From contig JBJMHZ010000036.1 in NCBI GenBank assembly GCA_045807125.1, forward strand, positions 1-64,000: a stretch of 64,000 nucleotides of DNA. The letters are read 5' to 3'. The position numbers were made by a program, and so were the translations under genes. Below the pieces are notes generated by a model that worked only from the letters and a program-made list of their open reading frames with translations, did not search any database and was not told the DNA's origin. Source of the stretch: JBJMHZ01 sp045807125 (GTDB taxonomy: Bacteria; Actinomycetota; Actinomycetes; JAWWOL01). Shown here piece after piece: positions 25,831 through 34,400 of this stretch. Position 1 is the first letter of the stretch. Every line of letters starts with the position of its first letter.

Positions 25831-28310
25831 CTGGCGAGGCGGCCGGCGCGGTCGCGGCGGGCGAGCAACCACGACGCGAGCAGCTCGCCGGGCAGCGGCC
25901 GGCTGATCCAGTAGCCCTGCGCGAGGTCGCACCCGATGGCGGCGAGGCGCCGCCACGTACGGGCGTCCTCCACGCCCTCGGCCACGCAGCTCATCCCGAG
26001 GCGGTGCACGAGCTCGACCATCGAGCAGACGATCGCGTCGTCCTGCGCGTCGTCGGCCATCCCCGTGACGAACGACCGGTCGAGCTTGACCTCCTCCACC
26101 GGCAAGCGCTTGAGGTACGCCAGCGACGACTGGCCGACGCCGAGGTCGTCGATCGACGACCGCAGGCCGTGCCGGCGCAGCCGCTCCAGCATCGCGATCG
26201 CGCGCTCGGGGTCGCCCATGATGGCGCCCTCGGTGACCTCGAGCGTCACCCGCCGCGGGTCGACCCCGGCGGCGGCGAGCATCGCGCCGAGCCGCCCCGG
26301 CAGGTGGTCGTCGAGGAGCGTGCGCGGCGACACGTTCACCGCGAGGTCGAGATCGATGCCGGCCGCTCGCCACTCGGTGACCTCTCGCGCAGCCTCGGCG
26401 ACGACCCAGTCGGTGAGGGGGCCGATGAGCCCGGACTGCTCGGCGACCGGCACGAACTCCTCCGGCGACACCAGCCCGCGCTCGGGATGCGACCAGCGGA
26501 CCAGCGCCTCGACCGCGACGACGACGCCGTCGGTCAGCCGCGCCTTCGGCTGGTAGACGAGCCGCAGCTCGCCCGACTCGATCGCCCTGCGCAGGTCGGT
26601 GACCAGCGCGAGCCGCGCGGAGCTGTTGGTGTCGCGATCGGCGGTGTAGACCTCGACGCCGGTCCTCGCCGCCTTGGCCGCGTACATCGCCACGTCGGCC
26701 TGGCGCAGCATGTCGGTCGCGGTGACGCCGGGGCCGGCGGCGACCGCGATCCCGACGCTGCCGTCGACCGTGACGTCGACGCCGGAGAGCCGGTGCGGCC
26801 GTTCGAGGGCCGCGCGGACGTCCGTCGCGACCCGGTGGCCGCGCGCCGCGCTGGCCGTGGGCAGCACGATCGCGAACTCGTCGCCGCCGAGCCGGGCCAC
26901 CCGAGCCCCGGCCGGCACGGCGGCCGTCAGCCGGCCAGCGACCTCGCGCAGCAGGTCGTCCCCGACGCCGTGCCCGAGCGTGTCGTTGACCTCCTTGAAG
27001 CGGTCGAGGTCGAGCAGCAGCACCGTCCCGCCGCCGGCCGTCGCGAGCGCCTCGCCGACCTCGCGCTCGAACAGCACCCGGTTCGCCAGCCCCGTCAGCG
27101 GATCGTGCGTGGCCTGGTGCGCGTTGTCCGCGACATGCCCGCGCAGGCGGTCGGCCAGCCGGGCGTTGTCGAGCGCGATGCCGGCCTGCCCGGCCAGCGC
27201 GAGCAGCAGGTCGAGGTCGTCGCTCTCGAACCGCCCGACGTCACCGGCGCGGCCGACGACGGCGACCCGGCCGATCTCGACGCCGCGCACGAAGATCGGC
27301 GCGCACAGCGCGTCGTCGGCCCGCCGCCCGATCCGCAGCCACCCGTGGCGCGTGCGGACGAGCGACTCCGCGGACGGCCGCGGCTCCGCCTCGCAGAGCC
27401 CGTCGTCGTCGACGGCCCGCGCGAGGTCGGCGCCCGCGAAGATGGCGTCGAGCGTGAGATCGGCCCGCTCGGCGCGCAGCATCGCACGGACCTGCCGGAG
27501 GATCGCGCCGACGATGACGTCGAGGCGCAGCTCGGTGCCCACGGATTCGGTGAAGCAGCGCAACTGCTCGAGGTTCTGGTGCCGCTGACGGAGCCGGCTG
27601 TGGGCGCGGTGCGCGGCGAGCAGCGGGGCCGCGAGGACGAGCAGCGTCCACGAGCCGCTCCAGTCGACCGTGACGACGTCGACGGCGACGAGGGCGAGGC
27701 ACGTGTTCACGACGGCGGTGATCGCGCCCGTCCAGCACGAGCTCCAGAGCGCCGCGACCGACGTCGACGGCGTCCGCAGCCGGATCGCGCACCAGATGGC
27801 CATCGCCGAGAGCGCGTCGACGACGAGCACGGCGACCACCGTCGCGAGCCGCCCGCGCGCCGACATCGAGTGACCGCCACCGATGATCGCGTGCCAGACC
27901 AGGACGGCCGTGACGGTCTCGAGCCACCACTGGGCGACGTTGAACGTCAGCTTCAGCACGGACTGGCGGCGATGCGCCACGAGGGCGAGCGCCCCGCCGA
28001 GCAGCCTCGCGCCGACGAGGTGCGTCGGCGAGGCGAAGAACAGGCCGAGGACGAGCGGCACCTCGCCGAGCGAGAACGAGTGCGCCTCGCGGCCGAGCGT
28101 GACGTGGACGACCATGATCTCGGCCGCCGCGAACAGCGGCACGAGCAGCCCCCACGCCGCCGGTGCGGGCAGGTGCGCACCGTGCACGTGGCCCAGCAAG
28201 GTCGCCTGGAGCCCGGCGGCAGCAGTCGCGATCAGGGCGATGAACGCCCACACGCGCCGGTCGGTCGATGACCGTCCGGCGCGTACGGATGCGCCCTGTT
28301 GAGCGACCAC
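25827..28310 (-). CDS. Membrane GGDEF-EAL protein (diguanylate cyclase/phosphodiesterase) with GAF
   Basis: 827 residues from GTG 28310, one base after the subtilase stop. An N-terminal membrane region of about eight helices leads to a GAF-like region (about 320-430), a GGDEF domain (intact GGDEF in RLGGDEFAIVL, no RxxD site at the usual place), and an EAL domain with EALVRW, NVSPRTL, LEVTEG, SSIDDLGVGQSSL, VKLDRSFV, AEGVED and QGYWISRP. All catalytic residues of the phosphodiesterase appear kept. It probably tunes cyclic di-GMP, opposite or in addition to the cyclase at 23105. Position behind a secreted protease suggests co-regulation. Confidence 0.9.
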   Translation of the reverse strand: MVAQQGASVRAGRSSTDRRVWAFIALIATAAAGLQATLLGHVHGAHLPAPAAWGLLVPLFAAAEIMVVHVTLGREAHSFSLGEVPLVLGLFFASPTHLVGARLLGGALALVAHRRQSVLKLTFNVAQWWLETVTAVLVWHAIIGGGHSMSARGRLATVVAVLVVDALSAMAIWCAIRLRTPSTSVAALWSSCWTGAITAVVNTCLALVAVDVVTVDWSGSWTLLVLAAPLLAAHRAHSRLRQRHQNLEQLRCFTESVGTELRLDVIVGAILRQVRAMLRAERADLTLDAIFAGADLARAVDDDGLCEAEPRPSAESLVRTRHGWLRIGRRADDALCAPIFVRGVEIGRVAVVGRAGDVGRFESDDLDLLLALAGQAGIALDNARLADRLRGHVADNAHQATHDPLTGLANRVLFEREVGEALATAGGGTVLLLDLDRFKEVNDTLGHGVGDDLLREVAGRLTAAVPAGARVARLGGDEFAIVLPTASAARGHRVATDVRAALERPHRLSGVDVTVDGSVGIAVAAGPGVTATDMLRQADVAMYAAKAARTGVEVYTADRDTNSSARLALVTDLRRAIESGELRLVYQPKARLTDGVVVAVEALVRWSHPERGLVSPEEFVPVAEQSGLIGPLTDWVVAEAAREVTEWRAAGIDLDLAVNVSPRTLLDDHLPGRLGAMLAAAGVDPRRVTLEVTEGAIMGDPERAIAMLERLRRHGLRSSIDDLGVGQSSLAYLKRLPVEEVKLDRSFVTGMADDAQDDAIVCSMVELVHRLGMSCVAEGVEDARTWRRLAAIGCDLAQGYWISRPLPGELLASWLLARRDRAGRLAS

Positions 28311-28311
28311 G

Positions 28312-29937
28312 TCAGCCGCCGGCGCTCGACCAGTACGCGCCCGACCAGCTGCGGCTCGACCAGCTGCGGCTCGACCACGAGCCGGTGCTCCAGCTTCCGG
28401 TCGACCAGCTGCGGCTGGACCAGCTGCGGCTGGACCAGCTCCGGCTGGCCCATGAGACGCCGGCCCACGAGACGCCGCTCCACGGGACGACCGTCCACGT
28501 CCGCGTCGCCCACGACGTGCCGCACCAGCACGTCCCGGCGTACGCGTGGCCGTTCCAGGTGCCGCCGGTCCACGCCGTGCCCGCCGTGCTCGCCGGCGCC
28601 CAGATGCCGGGCTGCCACGGCGAGCCGAAGATGTCCCGCTCCCCGGAGAGGTCGGCGCCGTTGTCCGCCACCCGGTGGGTGCCGCGGGCCGCGTCGAGGG
28701 AGCCGAGGCCGGTCGACGGCGCCCACGGCTGCACGGCGTACGGGCGCAGCGCGAGGGCCGCGGCAGCCACGTCGACGAGGCCGGCGCCGCGCCCTGCCGC
28801 ATCCGCGAGCGGCGTCGGCTGCGCGGTCGAGGCGAGCAGTGCCTTCACGTCGTTCGGCGTCAGCTCCGGTCGGGCCTGCAGCAGCAGCGCGACCGCGCCG
28901 GAGACGACCGCTGCGGCCTGCGAGGTGCCGCTGCCCTTGAACCAGCGGGTCTGCACGCGCGCACCGGGGTACTCGGTGTCCACGTACGACCCGGGGTCGC
29001 GGAGCGAGACGATCGACTGGCCGGGCGCGAGGACGTCGACCCGGCGCGTGGCAGAGCCGCGGCTCGAGAAGTCCGGCACCGAGTCGTCGAGCGACGACGC
29101 CGTGCCGTTGGTGTCGTCGGCGCCGACCGCGATGACGAACGGGTCGTACGCGGGATCGTCCAACGACGGCTGGACGCTGCCCTGGTTGCCACCGGACGCG
29201 ACGACGACGATGCCGGCCCGCCACGCGCTCTCGACGGCGTGCGTCAGCGGGTCGAGCAGGTAGCTCTGCGTGCCGTCGGTCCCGAACGACAGGTTGATGA
29301 CCCGGATGTTGAGCCCGGGGTCGTGCCGGTGCGCGACGATCCAGTCGATCGCGGCGATGACCTGCGACACGTCCGCGCCGCCGTCGGTCGCACCGACCTT
29401 GACGCTCAGCAGGGTCGCGCCCGGCGCGACGCCCTTGAAGCCGGTCGCCGGGTCGTTGCCGGCGATGATGCCGGCCATGTTCGTCCCGTGGCCGTAGCTG
29501 TCGAGGTCGCGGAGGCTCGGCGCCTGGCTGTCGAAGGACAGGTCTGGACCGTTCACCACGTTGCCGGACGTGAGGCCGGGGACCGGCGCGACGCCCGTGT
29601 CGATGAGCGCGACGCCGACGCCCTTGCCGGTGTAGCCGCGCTGCCACATGGCGTCCGCGTGCACGGCGCGCGAGACGTCGCTCATCGAGGTCTGCGACGC
29701 GCCGTACCCCCAGTCAGCGCCACCGAGAAGGCCGGTGGTCGTGTCGACCGCGGTCGTGACGACGCCGACGACGCCGCCCACGACACCGACGAGCCCGCCG
29801 AGCAGTCCGCTCGTGGTGGCCGCCTGCGCCGCCGGCGCGGTCCCTGTCGCGAGCGCGGTCGCCGCCGCGACGCAGGTCGCGGCCAACCGGATCCTCGTGC
29901 GCGTGTGGCTCCGCTGCTGGACCAAGGCGTGCTCCAA
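28312..29937 (-). CDS. S8 subtilisin-like secreted protease with Ser-Trp repeat tail
   Basis: 541 residues from ATG 29937. A signal peptide is visible (basic start, hydrophobic core, ALATGTAPAAQA near residue 38). The catalytic triad is intact: Asp in VALIDTGVAP, His in YGHGTNMAG, Ser in GSGTSQAAAV; the oxyanion Asn lies in ASGGNQGS. After the protease domain, the last 100 residues turn into a Trp-rich stretch ending in about ten WSSRS/WSTGS units. The protein should be exported and may bind the cell surface through the tail (inference). The GGDEF-EAL gene follows one base after its stop. Confidence 0.9.
   Translation of the reverse strand: MEHALVQQRSHTRTRIRLAATCVAAATALATGTAPAAQAATTSGLLGGLVGVVGGVVGVVTTAVDTTTGLLGGADWGYGASQTSMSDVSRAVHADAMWQRGYTGKGVGVALIDTGVAPVPGLTSGNVVNGPDLSFDSQAPSLRDLDSYGHGTNMAGIIAGNDPATGFKGVAPGATLLSVKVGATDGGADVSQVIAAIDWIVAHRHDPGLNIRVINLSFGTDGTQSYLLDPLTHAVESAWRAGIVVVASGGNQGSVQPSLDDPAYDPFVIAVGADDTNGTASSLDDSVPDFSSRGSATRRVDVLAPGQSIVSLRDPGSYVDTEYPGARVQTRWFKGSGTSQAAAVVSGAVALLLQARPELTPNDVKALLASTAQPTPLADAAGRGAGLVDVAAAALALRPYAVQPWAPSTGLGSLDAARGTHRVADNGADLSGERDIFGSPWQPGIWAPASTAGTAWTGGTWNGHAYAGTCWCGTSWATRTWTVVPWSGVSWAGVSWASRSWSSRSWSSRSWSTGSWSTGSWSSRSWSSRSWSGAYWSSAGG
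28325..28450 (-). repeat. 15-bp coding repeat for W-S-S-R-S units in the subtilase tail
   Basis: The plus strand shows tandem 15-mers such as CGACCAGCTGCGGCT with minor changes. On the coding strand these give pentapeptides WSSRS, WSTGS and WASRS. The units are nearly identical at DNA level, so recent slippage or gene conversion is likely. The period keeps the reading frame. Ser-Trp tails are known from some actinobacterial S8 proteases. Confidence 0.85.
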
Positions 29938-30143
29938 GCGTTCGATCGGTCGTCCCCGCGTAGGGCATCGGCCGGCGCCACGGCAGCTGTGAGCGCTGCG
30001 GCCGGAAATGACGAGGATGGGTGGCAGGCGTGGCCGGTCGGGCGAGCGCGCGGGGCGAGCGCGCTACGCCGTACGGAGGCCGGACTGCGATATGAACCGG
30101 TGCGGGAGGCCGGCCGCCCTCAGCGACGACGCGCGCGGGCCGG

Positions 30144-31346
30144 TCAGCCGCGGAGCTTGTACTCCTCGAGCAGCCGTCGGCCGATGATCATCTTCTGGAT
30201 CTCGGCGGTGCCCTCGCCGATCAGCAGGAGCGGAGCGTCGCGGTAGAGCCGCTCGATCTCGTACTCCTTGGTGTAGCCGTAGCCGCCGTGGATGCGCAGC
30301 GAGTCCTCGACGACCTCCTTGGCGTGCTCGGCGGCGAGGTACTTCGCCATGCCGGCCTCGAGGTCGCCCCGGTTCCCGGCGTCCTTGCCTCGCGCCGCGC
30401 GCACCATCAGCGCGTGCGCGGCCTCGACCTTGGTCGCCATCTCGGCGAGCTTGAACTGGATCGCCTGGTGCTCCGCGATCGGCTTGCCGAACGCGGAGCG
30501 CTGCTGCGCGTACGCGATGCCGAGCTCGAACGCGCGCAGCGCGACGCCGCAGCCGCGGGCCGCCACGTTGACCCGGCCGACCTCGATGCCGTCCATCATC
30601 TGGTAGAAGCCGCGCCCGACGCCGTCCTCGCCGCCGAGCACCCGGTCGGCGGGCACCCGCGTCCCGGCCAGGATCAGCTCGGTGGTCTCGACGCCCTTGT
30701 AGCCCATCTTCTCGATCTTCGGCGGGATCGTGATGCCGTTGCCCACGTCGCCGAAGCCGGGCTCCTTGTCGATGAGCAGGGCGCTCATGTTGCGGTAGGG
30801 CGACTCGGCGCCGGTGTCGGTCCGCACCAGGGTCGCGACCAGGGCGGCGCGGGCGCCGTTGGTCAGCCACATCTTCTGGCCGTCGACCACCCACTCGTCG
30901 CCGTCGCGCACCGCCTTGGTCGTGATCGCCGCGACGTCGGAGCCGAGCGCCGGCTCGCTCATCGAGAAGGCGCCGCGGATCTCGCCGGCGGCCATCCGCG
31001 GCAGGTAGTGCTGCTGCTGCTCGGCGGTGCCGTGCTGCTGGAGCAGGTACGCGACGATGAAGTGGGTGTTGATGATGCCGCTGATGCTCATCCAGCCGCG
31101 GGAGAGCTCCTCCACCACGAGCGCGTACGTCAGCAGCGACTCGCCGAGCCCGCCGTGCTCCTCGGAGATCATCAGCCCGAACAGGCCCATCTCCTTCATG
31201 CCCTCGACGATGTCCTCGGGGAACTCGTCCGCGTGCTCCAGGCGCGAGGCGTGCGGCAGGATCTCCTTCTCGACGTAGTCGTGCACCGTCGAGAGGATCT
31301 CCCGCTGGATGTCGGTGAGGCCCTCGGTCCGGGCGAGACGTGCCAT
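30144..31346 (-). CDS. Acyl-CoA dehydrogenase
   Basis: 400 residues. Family features: FSMSEPALGSD and QKMWLTNGA (substrate and FAD regions), RSAFGKPIAEHQAIQFKLAEM, and the C-terminal IHGGYGYTKEYEIERLYRDA followed by LLIGEGTAEIQKMIIGR, in which the Glu of GEGT is the catalytic base position of medium/short-chain enzymes. It should oxidise an acyl-CoA to the 2-enoyl-CoA with electrons passed to ETF. The chain-length preference is not clear. The gene appears to stand alone; about 200 bp without an evident gene separates it from the subtilase. Confidence 0.92.
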   Translation of the reverse strand: MARLARTEGLTDIQREILSTVHDYVEKEILPHASRLEHADEFPEDIVEGMKEMGLFGLMISEEHGGLGESLLTYALVVEELSRGWMSISGIINTHFIVAYLLQQHGTAEQQQHYLPRMAAGEIRGAFSMSEPALGSDVAAITTKAVRDGDEWVVDGQKMWLTNGARAALVATLVRTDTGAESPYRNMSALLIDKEPGFGDVGNGITIPPKIEKMGYKGVETTELILAGTRVPADRVLGGEDGVGRGFYQMMDGIEVGRVNVAARGCGVALRAFELGIAYAQQRSAFGKPIAEHQAIQFKLAEMATKVEAAHALMVRAARGKDAGNRGDLEAGMAKYLAAEHAKEVVEDSLRIHGGYGYTKEYEIERLYRDAPLLLIGEGTAEIQKMIIGRRLLEEYKLRG

Positions 31347-31478
31347 CGCGCGGGCGTCCTTTCGCTGGCGTTCCGCTGGCGAGGTTCCCGAGAAGTATGC
31401 CGGGCCGCCTGCCGGAGGCGGACGGCGGACGGGCCCCGGCCGGCTGCTCGCCGATCGGGGCCCGTCAGTCGCAAGGGG

Positions 31479-32210
31479 TCAGGAGGAGCGCGCGTGCGTG
31501 CCGTGCGCGACGACGGCGTGCCAGAACTTCCAGCCGATCGTCGTCGAGGCCGGCAGGTCGTACCGGGACCGCATCGACGTGACCGCCTTCGCCGTCGCCG
31601 TGTCGAACGCGCCGGTCACGCTCAGGCCGTAGCCGTTGGCCCGCAGCCGCTTCTGCAGCGCCTTGACCTGGCTGCCGGTCGTCGCCGAGGCGATGTCGAG
31701 CAGGGCGCGGTTGGTGCTGCCGCCCGGACGGGCGGCCCGCCACATCAGGCCGCGGTAGTACAACGGCCGCACCTGCACGACGGTGCCGTCGTGCGGGGCG
31801 TCCATCATCCAGCCGTCCCCCATGAAGATGGCGACGTGGTGGATCGTCGACGGCCGCGAGGCGTCGCGCGCGAAGAAGATGAGGTCGCCCGGCCGCCAGT
31901 AGTGCCGGCCCACCTTGGGCAGCGCCGCGTACTGGTAGCGCGAGACCCGCGGGATCGTGATGCCCGCCGCCCGGTAGGCGGCCTGGGTGAAGCCGGAGCA
32001 GTCGTACGCGGAGGGGCCGGTCGCCCCCCAGCGGTAGGGCTTGCCGAGCTGAGCGAGTCCGAAGTCGATGGCGGTCGCCGCCGATGTGCTGGCGGTGGCC
32101 GCCATGGCCGGGGCGGGAGCGGAGACGCTGACGCCGGTGAGCACGAGGCCGGCGGCACCGGCCGCGACGGCCAGTCGGCGCGGCAAGCCGCGCACGCGAA
32201 GAGCAGGCAT
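31479..32210 (-). CDS. Secreted NlpC/P60 peptidoglycan hydrolase with peptidoglycan-binding domain
   Basis: 243 residues from ATG 32210. The signal peptide runs to about APAMA. The NlpC/P60 domain follows: LGKPYRWGATGPSAYDCSGF contains the catalytic Cys, and TIHHVAIFMG the catalytic His. A peptidoglycan-binding-type repeat (STTGSQVKALQKRLRANGYG, then GAFDTATAKAV) forms the C-terminus. It should cut peptide stems in the cell wall. A c-di-AMP riboswitch precedes it, as for many actinobacterial wall hydrolases. The longer frame to 32291 runs into the riboswitch and is rejected. Confidence 0.92.
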   Translation of the reverse strand: MPALRVRGLPRRLAVAAGAAGLVLTGVSVSAPAPAMAATASTSAATAIDFGLAQLGKPYRWGATGPSAYDCSGFTQAAYRAAGITIPRVSRYQYAALPKVGRHYWRPGDLIFFARDASRPSTIHHVAIFMGDGWMMDAPHDGTVVQVRPLYYRGLMWRAARPGGSTNRALLDIASATTGSQVKALQKRLRANGYGLSVTGAFDTATAKAVTSMRSRYDLPASTTIGWKFWHAVVAHGTHARSS

Positions 32211-32231
32211 GAATGAGGTCCTCCGGCACGC

Positions 32232-32395
32232 CTGCGAGGTGAGCTGTCGGGTTCGGGCGGGAGGCTGCCCGGCCGCTGCGCGCGGCTTCACCCCAAGGAC
32301 GGCTCCGGCTGGGCCGGCCGTCCGTCACGCGGGTGGGTCCCCCGCTCCTGCCGCGACCGATCGATTCCCTTCGGGTCGCCGGCGGCAGGACGAGG
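32232..32395 (-). promoter_or_regulatory. c-di-AMP riboswitch (ydaO/yuaA type)
   Basis: Read on the minus strand, the leader holds TCCTGCCGCCGGCGACCCGA, then GAGCGGGGGACCCACC, TTGGGGTGAAGCCG and finally CGAACCCGACAGCTCACCTC followed by GCAGGCG. These conserved blocks in this order are the hallmark of the actinobacterial ydaO class, which senses cyclic di-AMP. The element ends about 22 bp before the start of the NlpC/P60 gene, next to GGAGG. By family knowledge, ligand binding lowers expression of wall hydrolases. Paired ends GCAGG/CCTGC-type stems are visible, but I have not folded it computationally. Confidence 0.9.
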
Positions 32396-32628
32396 CGTGA
32401 GCGGCGACGTAGACGACCGTAGGAGGCGATGCCCGGTTCGCCCAGGCTTACGGCGATCTTTGGTCGGAAGGGACCACGCACCGTCACCGGCATGCACACA
32501 TGAGGCTAATCGCGCGGGCTGCATGACCCTTACCGGACGCTACGCCGGGCTTCCTGCGCCGGACAGTGCCGCCGGTGCCTCCGGCCCGGCCCGGGCCCGG
32601 CTCGCTCGGCTCGGCTCGGCCGGTACGG

Positions 32629-33117
32629 TTACCGGCCGTCCGCGGCGGCCTCGAGCTCGGCAACATCGATCTTGCTCATGCCGAGCATCGCCCGCAGGGC
32701 CCGCCCGGAGCGAGCCGGGTCGGGATCCGACAGCAGCTCCCCCAGCCGGTCGGGGACGATCTGCCAGGACACTCCCCACCGGTCGCGCAGCCAGCCGCAC
32801 GCGCCTTCTTCCCCGCCGTCCGCGGTGAGCGCATCCCAGTACCGGTCGACCTCGGCCTGGTCGGCGCAGCGCACCGAGAGGGAGATCGCCTCGCTGAACC
32901 GGAAGCCGGAGGGCGCGCCGATCGCGCGATACGCGACACCGCCGAGCGTGAAGCCGGCGAGGAGCGTCTCGCTGCCGTCGGGCCCCGGCGAGCGCTGGAT
33001 CGACGTGATCGCCGATCCCGGGACGAGAGCCGTGTAGAGCTCGAGGGCGGCTTCGCCGTCCTCGTGGAACCACAGGCACGGCGTCACTATCTGATCGCGG
33101 CTACCGGCGTCGCTCAT
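32629..33117 (-). CDS. VOC-fold (PhnB-like) protein
   Basis: 162 residues. TPCLWFHEDGEAALELYTALVPGS, FTLGGVAYRAIGAP, FSEAISLSVRCADQAEVDRYW and DRWGVSWQIVPDRLGELLSD are standard for the 3-demethylubiquinone-9 3-methyltransferase-like VOC group. Despite the old family label, members are small metal-binding or orphan proteins without shown methyltransferase activity. The gene is convergent or independent of its neighbours; no operon is evident. Confidence 0.88.
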   Translation of the reverse strand: MSDAGSRDQIVTPCLWFHEDGEAALELYTALVPGSAITSIQRSPGPDGSETLLAGFTLGGVAYRAIGAPSGFRFSEAISLSVRCADQAEVDRYWDALTADGGEEGACGWLRDRWGVSWQIVPDRLGELLSDPDPARSGRALRAMLGMSKIDVAELEAAADGR

Positions 33118-33228
33118 GGTCGGCTCCTCGAAGCTCTCGCGTGGCTGGCTTGGGCGCGTTCGAGCCTAGACGAGTCGTGCGGCTGACGAGGGCCCCGCGC
33201 GTGGCCGCGGCGCCCTCGTCAGCCCTCG

Positions 33229-33924
33229 TCAGCTCTCGACCCGCCCGGCCCGCAAGGAAGCCGGCGCTAGATCGGCGCCCGGGCCCGTCGTGAGGACCAC
33301 CGTCGCCCCGCCAGCCTCGACCGCCTGCAGGGTGCGCAGCGCCAGCAGCGCCGGGTTGTCCGCGACCATGCGGGCCGCGTTGGCGAGCGCCCGGGTCGCC
33401 GCGACCTCGCCGCGCGCCCGCTCGAGGGCCGCCAGCCCCTGCGCCCGCGCCGTCGCCGCCTCCGTCGCCGCGCGCCGCAGCTCGCTCGGCAGCATCACGT
33501 CGCGCAGGGCCACGGACTCGACCGCGATGCCCACCTCGGCTGCAGGCTCGCTGACCGCCTCGACGATCCGCGCGCCCAGCACCGCACGGTCCGCCAGCAG
33601 CCCGTCGAGCGTTCTGGTGGCGACCTCCTCGCGAGCGGCGACCTGGAGCGCCCCGTACACGAACCCGTCGGGCTGCTCGACCGCCTCGTGCCATTGCCGG
33701 GGGTCGGCGACGCGGGTGCGGGCCAGCAGGCTGATCTTCACCGACAGTCCGTCGGCGGTGAGCACCTCCTGGCCGGCCACCGCGACCAGCCGCGACCGGA
33801 CCGACACGCGCACGAAGCGCCGGCGGTAGCCCCGGCGCCGGTGCCGACCGGCTCCGAGCACCTCCCGGAAGCGCCCGTCCTTGTAGAGCAGGACGCGCTC
33901 CCACTCCTGGACGACGACCCGCAC
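33229..33924 (-). CDS. SPFH/Band 7 (slipin-like) protein lacking a membrane segment
   Basis: 231 residues from ATG 33924. VVQEWERVLLYKDGRFREVL and the following strands, TADGLSVKISLLARTRVADP, and the long helix ATEAATARAQGLAALERARG are typical of stomatin/slipin SPFH domains. Unlike most slipins, no N-terminal hydrophobic anchor is present. The protein may form rings or act in the cytoplasm, or the anchor has been lost. It is the last ordinary chromosomal gene before the decayed region at the mobile element. Confidence 0.85.
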   Translation of the reverse strand: MRVVVQEWERVLLYKDGRFREVLGAGRHRRRGYRRRFVRVSVRSRLVAVAGQEVLTADGLSVKISLLARTRVADPRQWHEAVEQPDGFVYGALQVAAREEVATRTLDGLLADRAVLGARIVEAVSEPAAEVGIAVESVALRDVMLPSELRRAATEAATARAQGLAALERARGEVAATRALANAARMVADNPALLALRTLQAVEAGGATVVLTTGPGADLAPASLRAGRVES

Positions 33925-34110
33925 GGCTCCGCTCCTTTCTGCTCCTGGCTGTTCGTGGGCTGTTGCCGGCGGTTCTCGTCTGACCTGGCTGCTCCCGGCT
34001 GTTCCTTCCTTGCGGCGCCTGACCTTCGGGCGACCGACCGGGATGCGGCGCGACGAGCACCGGGGAGCGCCGAGGCACTGCTGCCGGACCCACCGCCGAT
34101 GCCACGTCCC

Positions 34111-34160
34111 GGCCGATCTCGAGGGAGTCGAACCCGAAGCGTTTTGCAGACGCTGGCCAC
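34111..34160 (-). pseudogene. tRNA-Cys(GCA)-like remnant
   Basis: On the minus strand a perfect 5-bp stem AGCGT/ACGCT encloses the seven-base loop CTGCAAA, the canonical anticodon loop for GCA. It is followed by GGG-TTCGACT-CCC, a T-arm core. The variable region is too short by about four bases, the outer T-stem pairs are lost, and no matching 5' acceptor strand or D-arm was found. This is at best a decayed 3' part of a tRNA, as left by old integration events. It lies in a gene-free stretch (33925-34395) beside the element. Confidence 0.35.
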
Positions 34161-34300
34161 CAAAGGCGGCTCACGGCCATGAGCAGCACCCGCGGCGGCG
34201 ATGCCGCCCGGCTGCGACCGTGCGCCTACGGAGAGTACCGGCATTCCCGATGCCGGGCGACGCGGTTTCCACAGCCGTCGGCGGGGCGCTCGATAGGTGC

Positions 34301-34356
34301 CCCGCCACGACGAGCGCTGTCTTTCGCAAGGCCTCGTCGATCATCTCGTCGCCGAG
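34301..34356 (-). pseudogene. Fragment of a CoA ester lyase gene (3' coding part)
   Basis: The minus strand encodes LGDEMIDEALRKTALVVAG, nearly identical to LGDEMIDEASRKMALVVAG of the intact CoA lyase at 46773-47792. The DNA aligns without gaps to 46831-46886, including 26 identical bases at 34331-34356 and 46861-46886. Flanking sequence on both sides is unrelated. It is a relic of a second copy or of a rearrangement. See findings. Confidence 0.75.
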
Positions 34357-34375
34357 TCTCGGCCACCTCCCCTCG

Positions 34376-34400
34376 CCTGACCCGCGGGTGCCGGGTCAGG
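34376..34400. terminator. Inverted repeat CCTGACCCG / CGGGTCAGG
   Basis: A perfect 9-bp inverted repeat with a 7-base loop overlaps the stop codon of the 13E12 fragment on the minus strand. Position after a stop fits a transcription terminator, but there is no T-run. It could also be a leftover recombination structure. Confidence 0.45.

Noticed and set aside
31479..32291. Longer NlpC/P60 start at 32291
   Set aside because: The extra codons lie inside the conserved riboswitch; ATG 32210 begins a good signal peptide.
34111..34160. Functional tRNA-Cys gene
   Set aside because: No 5' acceptor or D-arm, a shortened variable region and a broken T-stem.
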